From Ganoderma boninense (Eukaryota; Basidiomycota; Agaricomycetes; Polyporales; Polyporaceae), in the NCBI GenBank assembly GCA_002900995.3, contig CM035309.1:620001-684000 (forward strand): a stretch of 64,000 nucleotides of DNA, written 5' to 3'. Below are positions 1-12,381 of the stretch, one piece after another. Position 1 is the stretch's first letter. Every line of letters starts with the position of its first letter. The notes under the pieces were generated by a model. The model saw only the letters and a list, made by a program, of their open reading frames with translations, was not told the DNA's origin and did not search any database. Made by a program: the position numbers and the translations under genes.

Positions 1-1032
1 CACGGGTATGGAGGCAAGGTAGGCCAGTGATGGGCGTGGAGATGCGCCGGTGAGCCACGAAATGACGTCGAGGCCATGAGTGTAGAGGGTCCCCTCCTCG
101 GACTCTTCAACAAGGGGAATAAGAACTTCGCGAGTGATGGTGGTCAGGAAGTCGGAAGCGTAGGGCTTGTAGACGTCGTATAACGTCTGCAGCTCGTCGA
201 AGTAGACCTCGTTAGTCCCCTGGCCGCCGAAGAGTGCGTAAATGTTCGCGTCCCCGCGGGCAGCCGCAGAAAGGAGGGCGCTGGAGGGCGCGCGCGGGAT
301 ATCAGAGACGTTCTTTGCCTCGAGCGCTGCGAGAGCTTGGAAGTAGGAGGTGAGGACCGTCTTGCGGACCTCCGTGTCGAACGCGGCGACGATTACGTGA
401 ATGTCTTGCGTACTGAGGTGGGACGCGGTGAAGTGCTTGAGTGATTTGAGGAGAATGGAGGTGCGCGCCGCCTCGGACTGCGCGTCCTCGTCTAGTTTTC
501 CAGCGGTGAAGCCCAGGAAGCGAGAGAACAGCTCTACGGTCGCTTCGGCCGCGTTTTCGAGCTCCACAGTGGTGTCTATCGCGTCATTCGTGGCCTGGAC
601 GTGCGTGAATTCATCTCTAAGTACTTCTGCGGCAGTCCACTCGTCCGCCTGGGTGGAGACCGGAATCGAGATCTGGCAGCACAAGGGATAGGGTCAGTCT
701 CATTCCATAACTCCACGGCTCGAACGATCGGTCGCTGTATGCGCGCATACAGCAACATAAAACAGCGGGGGCGGGGACGGTCGCGACACGCGTCGCGGTA
801 TTACGTACGTGACGCGATCTGCATACACCAGGCGCAATTTCACGCGTCCAGCGCGTGCCCGCGCGTCCTCTGGGTCCTCTCCTCCTCATCGCCATCCTCA
901 CGGTTCCTCCAAGTCCCATCTGTTTGCGCCCACCCGGACTGAGACGGTATGAACACTCACTCTAATGGATCCGGATTGGATTAGGAGCGGGCGAGTCGTG
1001 ATGCCCTTGCCGGAAGCTGAGGATGCAGACAT
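1..1032 (-). CDS. FAS1: Fatty acid synthase subunit beta, N-terminal part (gene runs off the window edge)
   Basis: Cytosolic type I fatty acid synthase, beta chain; only the N-terminus is present. Exon 1 is 1032-961 and gives MSASSASGKGITTRPLLIQS and four more residues. A GTGAGT donor opens an intron (960-673, long for this genome) that closes with CCAG. Exon 2 starts at 672 and stays open to base 1. It encodes ISIPVSTQADEW at the start and GDANIYALFGGQGTNEVYF near residue 150, the signature of the N-terminal region leading into the acetyltransferase domain of fungal FAS beta, followed by YTHGLDVISWLTGASPRP. The family is about 2,000 aa or more, so most of the gene lies outside. The start is chosen because the spliced frame joins in phase 0 to conserved sequence. 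Certain of the family; the exact start is slightly less sure. Confidence 0.93.
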
Positions 1033-2144
1033 TGCGTGGGGGAAGTGATCGTCGTGTGGGCGGGGGGGATGAGAGAGGGAGAGGCGACGAGATGATGGGG
1101 AGGAGTACAACCCAGACGAAAGGGTAGTGCAGAAAGGGCCACGCCCGACGGCCCAACTTGAATTTTATACGAGCATCCCCAAACGCCCCCACCAGTGCCT
1201 GCACCCCAACGGTTCCCAGCGAACGCGCACTTCAAAATTCCCAATCGGGCATGCACGTCCCCGCGCGTGACGAAGCGCCAGATAGACGCCTGCCAGATCG
1301 TTATGTTTCCGCCTTTCCGGGCTCCCCAGACAAAATCCACCACTCGTCCTCCCTTCCCCTTGCGTAATTGGCCAGTGACGAGAGTCTGTCTTTCCTCGTC
1401 TCTGTCCCCACATGTGGACTGTGCGTGGCTACTCGCGTCGCTTCCCTTCGCGCAGCCCGCTCCCTCATGCCCTCGTCCTCGCCCTTGGCGCAATCGGCGA
1501 TCGCCTCAATGTCCTTCAGATCGCCAAAACGGCTGTCACTGTGGCGTGACTTCGAATTCCGAGAGAGTTTGTTGAGCTTTTCGCTGCCAACTCCTCCCCA
1601 ACGCATTTCATGCGCTGATAAGTTTCTTGTAGGTAAGATAGCAGACCCCACCTTCCAACGTGTGGGTTAAATTTTAAGATGGGGTTAATCTGCGCCGACG
1701 CCATGCCACGTACCTTGCACTTAGCGAGGACGTAAAGATGGGTTGGTCCTTCCGTTACTCACCAACTGTGACGAGGCGGGGAGGCGGCATGTGCACACCT
1801 AATCGCGAACTCCAAGCCAAGGTCCTGGAACACGTCTATCGATCCCTCGTGTCGACATCCGTCTGTCTTCTAAACAAACCTAGTGCAGGTCACAAACAAC
1901 GTTCCCCCGTCTGATTCGATGAAGAGGGCTATCATTGATTGCATCGTATGCCATGTGTTCTATAGTAAACAGTGGGGATGGGTAAGATTAGTCCGAACCT
2001 AAGGTAAGCTCTACACATGTCAATACAAGTAAGACACAGGTTAGCCTGAAGCTCGAAGTTGGGGTTGCTTCTACATGTCGCTAGCGGACGGAACCATTAT
2101 GTGCGCGTATTCTACGGGTTCGTCGCAAGTCTGTGTCAATCCAT
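1033..2144. other. Intergenic region between FAS1 start and RUS1 stop
   Basis: No open frame here can be tied to a known family. Short overlapping frames on both strands between 1158 and 1704 have no consistent splice structure. The FAS1-proximal part probably holds its promoter and 5' leader, and the far part the 3' end of the next minus-strand gene. Confidence 0.5.
1163..1169 (-). promoter_or_regulatory. TATA-like box upstream of FAS1
   Basis: On the minus strand this reads TATAAAA, about 130 bases upstream of the FAS1 start codon. The motif is visible; its use as the core promoter is inferred from position only. Confidence 0.35.
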
Positions 2145-3940
2145 CTAATCTATCTGTGTTGTCCACGTAACACGGTGCCCATGGTCTGCAAAGCAAAGCT
2201 CGTCGGTCCTCCACCCGCGCGCTCGGAGCGCCCGTTGGAAGTCGGGGAACTCTTCTTTCGCCTGTTCGCGGGTTTCCGACAAGACCTGGCGCAAGGGCGG
2301 ATTTGGCCACTCTGCGCCGCTCGAAAGCACGCTGCGCACGAGCGCAGCATGGAAAATACCTGCGACCATATCGTCGTTCGTCGCATCTGGATGGATGAGA
2401 ACTGACACGAGCGCGCCTCGTGGGGAATCACAGGGGACGAGCAGGTAGCGGTCGTCCTGGACAGATGACACCGGGCTTGTATGAGCTTCGTGATCACATC
2501 GGATACACCGTACGTGCAACATGCTGCGAACACTCACCCGGAATACCTGTGAGCACACTTCCCATGTGGATCGATCCACGTCCGAACCTGGACTCAACAC
2601 CTCTCCCACCCGTGGGGCAAGCGTGAGCCAGCGATCGTCCTTGGTCTTGTAGAACTCGCCAAAAAGGCCCGTAGCACCCTTCTTGCCCAGGTCCGCCTGG
2701 GAGTCGACCTCGCCGTCCGTCACGTACGTCTGTGCGAGGTGGCTGAGTCTGGGCAGTGTCAGCAGCTCGAACGTCGCAACTCGCATCATGTAAGCCGTCA
2801 TGGTGAGGTGAAGGGGGACAGCCAAAAAGAATATCGAGTAAAGGTACGCAGGTGCGTGCGAGAAGGTCAACAAGCTGATCCCGGCGGCATATCCAGCGAG
2901 CTGGGCCACCGACGCCTGCGATTCGTCCTTCGCTGCGACGTCACCATCATTCCCTTGCATCGAGAAGTACCGTATGAACTTGATGTGCGTGGTAAACCAG
3001 ATCTACAAGAATAGGTTAATCTCTCGCCCGCGCCCAGGCAGGTGGATCACGCACGGCGTTGCCCACAAGTTTGAATATGTTCCCGCCCGCTGCGTGATTG
3101 CGTGAGTACTTATTTTCCGTCCACCTCTAAATTCCACACTCACCAGCGCATAGGAGAAAATTGAGCGGCGATGGGGATATCAGCACGGTTGCGATTTGCA
3201 GTCCGCTCCCCAGACATCCCATTGCCTCGCCGAGCAGCGTGAATGTCTTCGGGTGACTGTCGAAGTACGGTGAAAAGCGGCGGATAAAGAACAGCTTTGC
3301 AACCTCTCCCGCGCCATCCTTGATGATCCACTGCACGGCGACCGCTCCGAAGATGCTGCCCTCCGCAGACACGCCGACAGCGGTGAGCAGTGCCTGATTA
3401 CACAAGACGGAGGTGATAGTGGCCATCGTAGTCTCCAGGGCCTGCAATATGTGGAACGGGGCGTATCTGGGAGAAGAGAGCACGCCCGTCACACCCCAGC
3501 ATAGAACAGACAAGGTACGACAAAAGAAAAGCGACTCACGAGTCGTGGACCGACTGCGGGTAATTCGTGGGCAGGAACATCTGGCGGAACCACGCCGAGA
3601 CACGCCCTGTCACGGAGTTCGTCCCCGCAACTGCCACCTTGCCTTCGCCCGCCCCTGGCGCCGCGACGTCCCTCCATTCCTTCTCGATGCCCGAGCCGTT
3701 TTCCGACCAGGAGACATGGCACTCTCGTCCTCCGACACGTTCGACGGCGAAGGGCCGCGCTTCGGGCGGCGCGTTTTCGTATTCTGCCGAGAAGGGCCCT
3801 GCAACGGACGACTCTTGCCTGCGATGGTCGCGCGGAGGCTGTTTGCTTGACAGCGGACGGGTGAAGAGAGGGACAGGGCGAGAGGCGAGGCCGTGCCTGC
3901 GGAGGCGCGGCAACGCTTGTCTACATATTCGCGCATGCAT
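2145..3940 (-). CDS. RUS1 family (DUF647) membrane protein
   Basis: Five exons: 3940-3540, 3466-3144, 3089-3055, 3002-2538, 2456-2145, giving 511 aa. It has a basic, Arg-rich N-terminus that could be a mitochondrial presequence. The DUF647 core starts near FLPTNYPQSVHDSYAPF, with the hydrophobic stretch containing QWIIKDGAGEVAKLFFI and the hallmark GNDGDVAAKDESQ around residues 270-282. The C-terminus is soluble, as in the plant ROOT UV-B SENSITIVE and human C16orf58 (RUSF1) proteins. Family function is poorly defined; plant members act in vitamin B6 and auxin-related processes. Start ATG is followed by a clean phase-2 junction. The last intron (81 nt) contains no stop and is a multiple of three, so its retention would still give a readable protein. 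The tandem neighbour is FAS1, with no evident functional link. Confidence 0.9.
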
Positions 3941-5236
3941 TGTGAGCTAGATAGTACTCTGTCAGCAAACGTCGAATGGTTCCTCCGAGGCCTGACAGCG
4001 TCCGTTGAATGGGCGGCACTACTCACCATGGCAAGATCAGGAATGCAGGTGGGAATCCTCTAAGGCGTTGCCCAAGTGTAATGTAAGACAACCAGTTAGC
4101 TGATTCAGCGAAGCATGTTCCCCTAGAATTGGACGTCAAGCGAAGCCAAGACTGCTGCCTGCAGGAGGTCGTTGGTGGCAGTTGCGATCCAAGTCTGGGA
4201 TACCTACATTTCAAGCGCGCAACGGTCGCAAGTCGCAAACGTTGTGGGCGCCTGTATTACCTTGCTGGTCCCACATCTACCCACATGCTGTTGCTCTCCG
4301 TTGCCTCGTCGCCCGACCCTCCTAACCTTCAGACTCAACATTGTCAACCACGTTTCAACCCTTTTTAGGCGCATTTAACTCACATCTTACTGAGGCCTTT
4401 CTCTGACATTCATGGCGTGTGTAGCAATGCGACATGAGTTCGCTGCTTATCAGCAGCCTGCAGGACCTCAGCATTATTTATCGTGTAAGTACCTCAACTC
4501 ATGCAGTATATGCCCTCAACCAAGTCCCTGGAAACAATGATATGCTTTGTTATCTCTATTTGAGGCAACGAACAAGTCGACTGTTGTCTTCGGACTTACA
4601 ACTCGTGTCTTGTTTCCTCTCCGGCTGCAGCTGGAGCTCGGTATCACCTCCTCCGTGCTATCCTAAGTAGTCTCGAGCTGTTTGCTCGGTTTCCAAAACA
4701 TATCGCCGAATAGAAATAGGTAGGTATGCAGTCCCGTCGTGGAGTTGGAGCGCTGATTCCTTCTCGACAGCGTCCTGGTTCCAGACTCTGGCCTTCTGCT
4801 AACCGACGATAACATCACCTACAAAGCGACAAGTTGAGACTGAAATGTGTGCACAACGCACATTATTGACACTCGCAACACTCAACCTGTGAGTAAATGC
4901 TTTGAGAATTTCCCTCTAGTTGCCAACTCTGGGTTCGTTCAACTGGGTCTTATCCATGACTGTCTCAGCTCGCCCGCCTCCAACGTCAGGAGTCAGTTCG
5001 CTCATTCTATTGTCCTCCATTGGCCACCTTGCCGGTCTATGCTTCAAGCCCAGCGCTCTTATCATTCCTAGTCATCATTTTTACTGGCGGTGATGGCTCG
5101 ACCCTCATCGAACAGCCATCTACCACACCGCTGCTCTATTGTCGGGTTTGAGCAATTGGTCACCCTGCTTTTAATGCTCATCCACCTGCGATGCCGTCTC
5201 CCAATTTTCTCTTGCACCATACTTCCAACGTTTCGC
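3941..5236. other. Intergenic region (divergent promoters)
   Basis: Lies between the RUS1 start (minus) and the DUF6699-like start (plus). No gene recognised. One ATG immediately followed by a GTGAGT donor (minus strand near 4028) could be an upstream non-coding or alternative first exon of RUS1, but nothing else supports it. The open frame of the downstream gene extends to 5090. Confidence 0.45.
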
Positions 5237-6244
5237 ATGCCAACTTACGCCCCACTCTACGACTACATGACCTGCACTCCCATCAACCCCCCTGTGCACA
5301 CCTACCGCCACCGAGGTCGATGGCCGCCGCCCGAACCCAGGCCAGTCCTTCATCGCCCAACGTATCCGTACGTGCAACTGCCCCAAACTCATTCAAATGC
5401 TACAACCACACGACGGCATAATGGTCATCAACGAGAAGGTCACAGAGAGTCACGGGACTCGAACCGTCGTCAGGTTCGCTTCGCTGAACGTCCCATCGTC
5501 ATCGACCTGCCGAACTATCCATCAAGCAATACTTCTTCCACACCTGCGCCATCTCGGACTGCGCACCGATCGCGCTCCCCATCTCATCACCCTGGTGCTT
5601 CTGCGGCGCACCCGCCACCTTCCGTGCCGGCACCGAGCGCGATACGTTCCCCACCCTCAGCTCCGCCACACAACGGCACCACCGCAAGCCGGCAACCGTC
5701 TACTGCTGCACCTGCTCGTTCTCGCCACGATCATTCCTATGCTCCTCCCTCTCTCCACGAGCTCCTCGCATCCTTCCCGTCCGGTCTCTGGGACATGCGC
5801 CGCAACGCAAGACCGACGTACGACCGCCACTACGACCCGCACTACCCCGAGCTGGCCTTCCCGCACAACCCCACGGCGCGGTCAATCAAGCTCTACTTCA
5901 TCCCATGCGGCCGCATGGAGTTCTCCTGGATCGCCAAAGTCACGGCGAAGTGCAGGACGCACCTGACCGTCAACGACGTGCTGGAGGGGATCAGCACGGA
6001 GCTGTTCCGGCGCTCCGCGTGCAGGGACCTGTACGAGGGCCACCCGTGCTACGCGAAGGTGCGCGGCGCGCACCGGATGCGGACGCGGTGCGGGTACACG
6101 AAGCGGCCGCATTACGACGACGCGATCCGGAACGTCGACTTGTACCACGTCGAGCGGGGACAGGCGCTGTACTTCAAGGGCCTGTGTCCAGAGAGGCTGC
6201 GCGACGGAGACGTGGCGTACCTGGTCAAGTTCAGCTACGCATAA
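5237..6244 (+). CDS. Hypothetical protein with DUF6699-like C-terminal domain
   Basis: Single exon. From the Met at 5237 (MPTYAPLYDYMTCTP) the product is 335 aa. An in-frame upstream Met at 5090 would add 49 residues, with a hydrophobic patch of doubtful reality. The first ~180 residues are Pro/Ser/Arg/His-rich and probably disordered. The last ~150 are folded: LWDMRRNA, NPTARSIKLYF, a Trp-Ile-x-x-V strand, LTVNDVLEGISTELF, then VDLYHVERGQALYFKGLCP. This order (WD[LM]R, pAT, TV.DVL, F.GL) matches the DUF6699 domain, which is abundant in Agaricomycetes and of unknown function. No catalytic residues are recognisable. Confidence 0.7.
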   Translation: MPTYAPLYDYMTCTPINPPVHTYRHRGRWPPPEPRPVLHRPTYPYVQLPQTHSNATTTRRHNGHQREGHRESRDSNRRQVRFAERPIVIDLPNYPSSNTSSTPAPSRTAHRSRSPSHHPGASAAHPPPSVPAPSAIRSPPSAPPHNGTTASRQPSTAAPARSRHDHSYAPPSLHELLASFPSGLWDMRRNARPTYDRHYDPHYPELAFPHNPTARSIKLYFIPCGRMEFSWIAKVTAKCRTHLTVNDVLEGISTELFRRSACRDLYEGHPCYAKVRGAHRMRTRCGYTKRPHYDDAIRNVDLYHVERGQALYFKGLCPERLRDGDVAYLVKFSYA

Positions 6245-8558
6245 GAGGAATGGTAATGGCAGGCGTAGGTGAGTGCCTAGGACGACAAGGTGCGCTGTTA
6301 ACATGCGGATGCTATGTAGGCCCGGCATTTCCGCCGAATGTACGCACGCTGCCATCCCCCCTGTCCGGGTCCAAAGCATGCTCGTCCCCTTGTCCCTGGC
6401 GATCCACATTCATTCATTCGTGATGATGTCTGACGCCCTTCAACGCTCCTGGCGCGCATGCAGCGCCAGGTCTCTTTCCGCACAATCTTCGTTCACTGAC
6501 ATACAGGCCCCTTTGCATCAGAACGTGCAGCGCCCCAACGTTAACAGCGCCCGCACGGAAGATGCAGGCACCCAGACATACCCTTCGTCCTTCTTGTCCC
6601 TCTCGGCGACATCAGTTGCCTAGAGCCTCCCCATTGTTTTGTCTTTTGGAATACGCTTCTCACGACGCTCACGAACTGAATGAAACACGTTCCATCTCGG
6701 ACTTTTTCGAGGGATATAGAGTCAGAGCACAAGATCTTTTCTGCCTGAGGCCCGGAGAAAGGCTGTGTGGCCACTCCATGCCATACCTCGCCTTCTCTTT
6801 CCCTCACATGCTCCTGCGCCGGTCCCATAAGGATCTGATTCTGTGTTTGATACAGCCTTAGCAACACACCCAACAATCTAGCAAAGATCCGTTGCTCGAA
6901 CACAGTATTCGTCGAAACTCAACACGACTGATGTGGACTTATGTAGTAGTTTTACTCGACGTGCTCTTTACTGGTATACCGGGCGGCTGATGTCGCGGCT
7001 GAGCCAACGCCAGTTTGGGCGCGGCTTGTGGAGGCCGTATCGGCAACCTTGACTGAACCTTATAGAAAGTTCCACATACACATAGCGGTGACAGGTCTTT
7101 ATTGGCAATTAATGGTTAAAACGCAGACAAGGACCATCGTCGAGGCTAAGCGGTAAGCAGGGAAGGAGAAGCAACGGATATACCGTCGGTTACGTATACA
7201 GTATGCATATCGTAAATTAGGCCGCTCAGTGACGAAGGATGCGTGACTGAAGGAAGGAATTGAAAAATGTCTTGCAGCTTGTGACCACATGTTTCCGTTC
7301 TTAAAATTCCGATGTCTGTCTAGGTAGTAGTATTACGAGCAGAGCACGTACCTCAAAGACATGGACCGCCGGTCCAAAATGTTAGACACATTTACACATG
7401 GGTGTCTACCTGGCGACCGGGACCGCCCGGGGCCATGCTCGTTGCACGCTATCTCGGGACACGGTGAGACGACTTCCGGCCTTAGCGACTCTTCGCTTGC
7501 CCACACGCCGTTCCCAAGGGTTGCCACCGAGGAACTCAATTGCCTTCCTTGTGGCCGTCTCATTGGCGAAGCTCACGCTTAATGGACAGAAGATGACGCC
7601 CTACACCATGAATGGCAGACATCTTGTGCTTGTACCCACGGAACTTTGTTGCGAGATGGTTCCGGACGCGCTTCTCCTCGGAAAACGCACCATCCTGGGT
7701 GATTCCGTGCACGCCCTGAGAGAACTCGGAGGAGTGCAGCTTACTGTAAGTGGCAAGGCGTAGACGGAAGCAGCGGCGAGCATGATGCGCACCCGTCGCA
7801 GCCAGCTGTGGTGTGGAGCACGCTGGCAACCGACCCAGGCGGATCCGGCGTTGCAGCGGATCCGCACAGTGGGGCAATAAAGCAACCCCCGACACACACA
7901 TAACCTCGCCGCACGACAGACATCAAGGCTATTGCACATCTGCCAGTAGCAGACGGTTCGTTGTGGAGCACAGCTGTCTTCAGCATGACAGAGTGCGGGC
8001 ATATCGGCTTGTCGGAAGGAAGAGCGTTGTTGCACCGACTTGACCGCACGTGCAATCGATCAGAGTGAGGTCTGGACATCGTACTGAAGGTGTTAGTATT
8101 CCGGGAAGGCTGAGAGCGAGACTGCATATGCGTCAGTGCAAGCATTGATGCCCAAAAACCATTCGGGAAGGGCGTACGAAGTCCTAGTTTAGCATGACGA
8201 TAAAATCATTCCACCTTCAGTCCACTGGTGCTCAAGGCAGAAATGGGCTCTCGAGGTCTCGAAGCCCGAAGCTCTGAAGGCGTGAACGAATTTGGGTATG
8301 GAATGGTGACGTCGACGTGCAGACCGTATCCAAAGCTGGCCTGAGGCAACGTAAGGGGCCTAGATGGTTGTTCTAGAATGCCATAACAGAGTTCTGTGAA
8401 CGTGCAGATTGAGTAGGATTGAGTATGTCGCCCAGTGAATTGGATCCGCAGCCTGAGCATGGTCGAAGATTGGTCGGACAACAGAGCAGGGCAGGGAAAG
8501 CTTCATACATGCGAGGTGGTGGCCATCAGCGCACGAGACACACGATCGTCGGCCCACG
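6245..8558. other. 2.3 kb without a recognised gene
   Basis: The first ~650 bases are probably the 3' region of the DUF6699-like gene. The rest has many short frames on both strands (longest about 144 codons, minus strand 7601-8035), with Cys/Arg-rich composition and no plausible homology or splice signals. No tRNA-like cloverleaf or repeat was noticed. The duplicated block begins at 8559. Confidence 0.5.
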
Positions 8559-11500
8559 TAATACAAATCGGGTACCGCCAGCAGGATTCCGCGGGTGTCC
8601 GGACTATTGTGAGATCTCCTCGCACCTCGCCGGTAAGGAGGTCGCCTGGCCATGGTTGACAGAGAACAAATTTCTGGCCGTCAAGGGACATTCGGAGGGA
8701 GGAGTCGGAGGAGGCCGTGCGGGTGATGGTAGCGCGGGTGGCGGGTGGCTGAGCGGGCGAAACGTGGCTCGATCGGGGATGGGGATGATGGACGGCGGGG
8801 CCCGATCCGCGTCTGTTCTCTGCTTTGACCCCGCACACGAAGAATGATATGCGAGCCAGCACCGGCTCTCTCATTTATTCAAGCATCCCACCTCGCCATG
8901 TCGCGTCAACGCCCCCTTCGCACTCTCCCAGCACTCGCTTCTCCCAGCGGACGCGACGTCGGGCTCGGCCAGTCCCCCTTCGACCCCATCTTCTCGCGGA
9001 ACCGTTCCTGTACCCGACGTACCACCTGATCATCCCTCCCCCTGCCTGGGCGGACCACTTCCTGTCCCCGGCCTTAAAGAATCAGACGGTCCCTCGGCTG
9101 CAGCCCAATCCTTCTCTCCCCGCCGGACCTTCACGTCTCTCTCCTCTCAGCGATGTCTAAACGTCCCAGACTCTTCAGCGTGGGTCGGAACAAGGCAAGC
9201 CCAGCACGTACCGCAAGCTACCGTCGTGCCAGCATACGTAGAAGCGTCATTCGCTCGGATGCGCCCCAACTCGACCTTGACTTCGAGTGTGCCGGAGAGC
9301 CAGACTCGGGTGCGAGCCAACCGCCGGAGGCCATGTCTGAGAAGGATGCACCCAGGTGGGTAACTGTCCTCGTATATATCCACGCACAGCGCCTTCCGAA
9401 GTTCTCCCCGTGCCATGCACGCTGGAGCCAGGACAACGGAGATCTTTCACTTGTCCTCCTTTATACGGGAGCCTGAGGGTTCTCACTGCCCATGTGCCCC
9501 GTTCACACCACTTTTCGCGCTTCTAATGCGCTCAGGGGGCTCTCGCATGCTCTTAATTGCTTCTCATTCGCCTCCCCTGCCCATCTCTCCACTACGTCTC
9601 GCGCATACACCCACTCCCCCTTCCCTGCTTGTCTGCCCCCAGGAACGACCTGACTAATATAGTCATTTCTCCAGTGCTCCACCTCGCAGTTCCTCCCCAT
9701 CGTCTTGTGAAGCTGTGCCCACAGACATGAAGGACACGCCATTACCTCCATTGCCTGACGATGCGGCACCACCAGCAAGGTGTGTAATTGCTCGTTGTGA
9801 TCAGATGTCCACATTTTGCTTTCCCCGCATGACCCGCCTTGTCCTGATGCCGCATCAAGGATCGTCATATGAGCCCGCAGTTTGCCCAGAAACAAGAAAA
9901 GTCGCTAATAATTTGTCATGGACAGGGTAACTCTTCCTCAACCCTCATCTGAAGCTCGTTCTCAGCAAACAACGACCACTTCACGGACCGCTCAGTCTCG
10001 TTCACCACGTGCGCCCCCACCCAGGTATGTTCGTGTGCCATATGGACATCGATCAATATTACGTGCTGCTCTGCTCCGTCTCGTTTGCAACACGTCCACG
10101 GTCGGAGCCGAGCGTGGGCAAAACCCGATCGCGTCCTAACAGAGTTCATGTGTTCTCTCTCCACATACAAAATCTAGCTCGTTGCTGATTTTCTTCCTCC
10201 CCCTTCCCTCAGCGCAACAATGCCTCCACCCCCACAACAGCAGCCTCGCCAACCAAACATCTTCCGACGCATAACCTCCAAGCTTCGCCCTTCCAATGCC
10301 TCCCGTCAGCCCCCGACCCCCGACCTACCCGCGACAACGCCGTCGCACGCGACGCACCCCAGCGCAAGAGCACGGTCCTCCGAATGCCCCCTATGCCCAA
10401 GGCCCCTGTACCCGCGGCGCCGCCCAACGACTTCACCTCACTTGAACAGCGGCAAGCAGCGCTTCGCGCCCGCGGCCTTCTCCCTGCTACCAGTACCGTG
10501 CCCCGCCAGTTCCGCGGCGGAGATGGGTTCATGCTTCCGCTCAGCGAGCAGGAGGCGGAGATCGACCGAAGGTTCACGATCGTTGTCCCAGGAGACTCAA
10601 GTACGGAGGACGAAGGTGCTGCCAGTGAGGCGAACAGGATCAGAAAGGCTTGGCTTTCGAAGCAGGCTGAAGCGTCTACGCCGAGCTTGAGCGAAGTTGA
10701 CGAGGACGAGGATAGGATCGAAGCGGTGGCCGCCGCTGAGGCCGACCCATTACCCCCACGGAAGAGCGACGCGGCCGAGCGCGCGAGCAAAGACGGGACG
10801 ATCGGTGAGAGGTCTCCTGTCCGCGTTACGTTTGTGGCCATCGACGCACCGCCGCTGTCACCTAGCGCTGCGGAGTTCGGCGCTGGTGCCCGCGTCGCGA
10901 GCCCTTTCGACGGCACAGAAGACTTCCACACCGCGCCAAACTCCCCCACCTTCCAGAGGACAAGCAACCGCTCTCGATCGATGATGACGGCCATCTTCGC
11001 GCAGCTTCGCCTTCCCCATTCCCTCGTTCCGACCTTCCTCCTCTCACTTTGACTGCTTCTGCTGTTGATGATGCTGTTGATGATGCTCCCCCACTTTTGC
11101 CTACAAAAGACCAGCACTCTTCACCATCGGACAGCCCATCCGCCCACTCCGCCGAGAAAGTCTCCCGCTGGCTGCGCGACTCAAGCGACATGCCAACCCC
11201 CTCCCCCTCTCCGAACACGCCGCCGCCGCCATCATCAGCTCGGATCACGACCCTGTGCTCTCCGCGTCACCCCGGGAGTCGCTCGAGGCGCCCCTGTCCC
11301 CCTCGGCGGGGACAATGCGGTCGCGACGTGAGAAGCCTCCGCCTATCGTCGTCACTCAGCCCGGCAAGGCGCCCGCGCCCACCCATGCGACCGCCGCCCC
11401 CTCGGACTCGGAGACCAGCACGTCGTCATCGTCGGAGGCACAGCGTGGCCGGCGGTCGCTCTCAGGCTCGGGCTCAGGAGCTGCGCGTCGGCCTGCGCAC

Positions 11501-12381
11501 GCGCCGAGCATCCAGAGTCGCATGACCACTGGCATGGGCACGCTTCCCGCGCTCTCTCCCACGCGCACCGTGTCGTCGCTAGGCGCGGAGTCGTCGTTGC
11601 CCACTCCCACAACGATGTCGTGCGGCGCGCCCGCGCTCGCGCGGGACGCGTCGATCTCGCGCGGCTCGACGTCCAACTCGTCCGACAATGGGCATGACAT
11701 GGTGACCCGCCCGCGGCGCGGCACGGGTCCTGGCCTGCTGGGCTCCACGAGCAAGGCTCCGGGGTCAGCTGCCGCGGCTGTGATCCCGGAGGAGTTCAGC
11801 GAGACGGAGCCGTCGTCGGAGGGAGGCGAATTCGGCATGACCGTTTCTCCCGTCCCTGCCGTGAGCACGCGGCCCCGTGTGTCGCAGGAGGGCGTTGCGG
11901 GTGCCCAGGCCGACCCGATCGCAGACGCTCGACCAGGCGAGCGAGAAGGCGCAAAACCGCAAGTCGTTTAGCCTGTTCGGCAAGAAGTCGCTCGAGGTGC
12001 GTCTATTTCCTGCTGCCCTGCTGTTCATGTCCGTTTGGGGCTCACACGCGCACCACGCCCGCGCCCGTTCTGCACATACAGATGCCGAGGGAGACGCGGA
12101 CCGCATCGTCGATGATGAACCTGCGCCGCGCGTTCACGTCGTCGAAGCCGCGGTCCAAGCCGGCGACGCTCGAGGTGCTGCCGGAAATGGGCAGGAAGCG
12201 CTCGAAGAACTTCGACGCGTCGCGCCTCCCGCCCTCGCCCACGGTGCCCAATGCGCCCACGAGCCTCGCCCCGTCGAGCTTCCGTGGCACCGGCAGACCC
12301 TCGCATGGGGGGCAGCGGCCACCCCCGCGCCAGGCGGTCTCGCCGACGATGCACAGCCATGGGACCATTCTCCATCAGACG
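8559..12381 (+). repeat. Direct duplication, copy 1 (3,823 bp)
   Basis: Starts at TAATACAAATCGGG and ends at CTCCATCAGACG. It matches 12764-16591 essentially base for base. The offset is exactly 4,205 over the first ~1.7 kb, where all derived reading frames are identical. It drifts to 4,210 only through five small indels in C/G-rich runs. No base substitution was noticed in the stretches compared. Copy 1 lies left of a 382-bp inverted-repeat element and contains a frameshifted copy of the gene described at 13358. Confidence 0.92.
9153..12381 (+). pseudogene. Frameshifted, 3'-truncated copy of the disordered-protein gene at 13358
   Basis: Exons 1-3 (9153-9355, 9675-9779, 9926-10024) are identical to those of copy 2. 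The large fourth exon (from 10213) differs by five indels: a C lost near 10315, three bases in the GC run near 10412, a C lost near 10952, a C lost near 11203, and an extra G near 11900. The net effect is several frame changes that break the product. The last exon (from 12082) stops after HGTILHQT, where the 382-bp element abuts, so the final ~18 residues are missing. Because every difference is in a homopolymer or GC run, sequencing or assembly error is as likely as true decay. Confidence 0.75.

Noticed and set aside
1158..1704. Several 70-170 codon frames upstream of FAS1
   Set aside because: Random GC-rich frames; none shows homology or a coherent exon chain.
5882..6409. 175-codon minus-strand frame
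   Set aside because: Antisense of the DUF6699-like domain.
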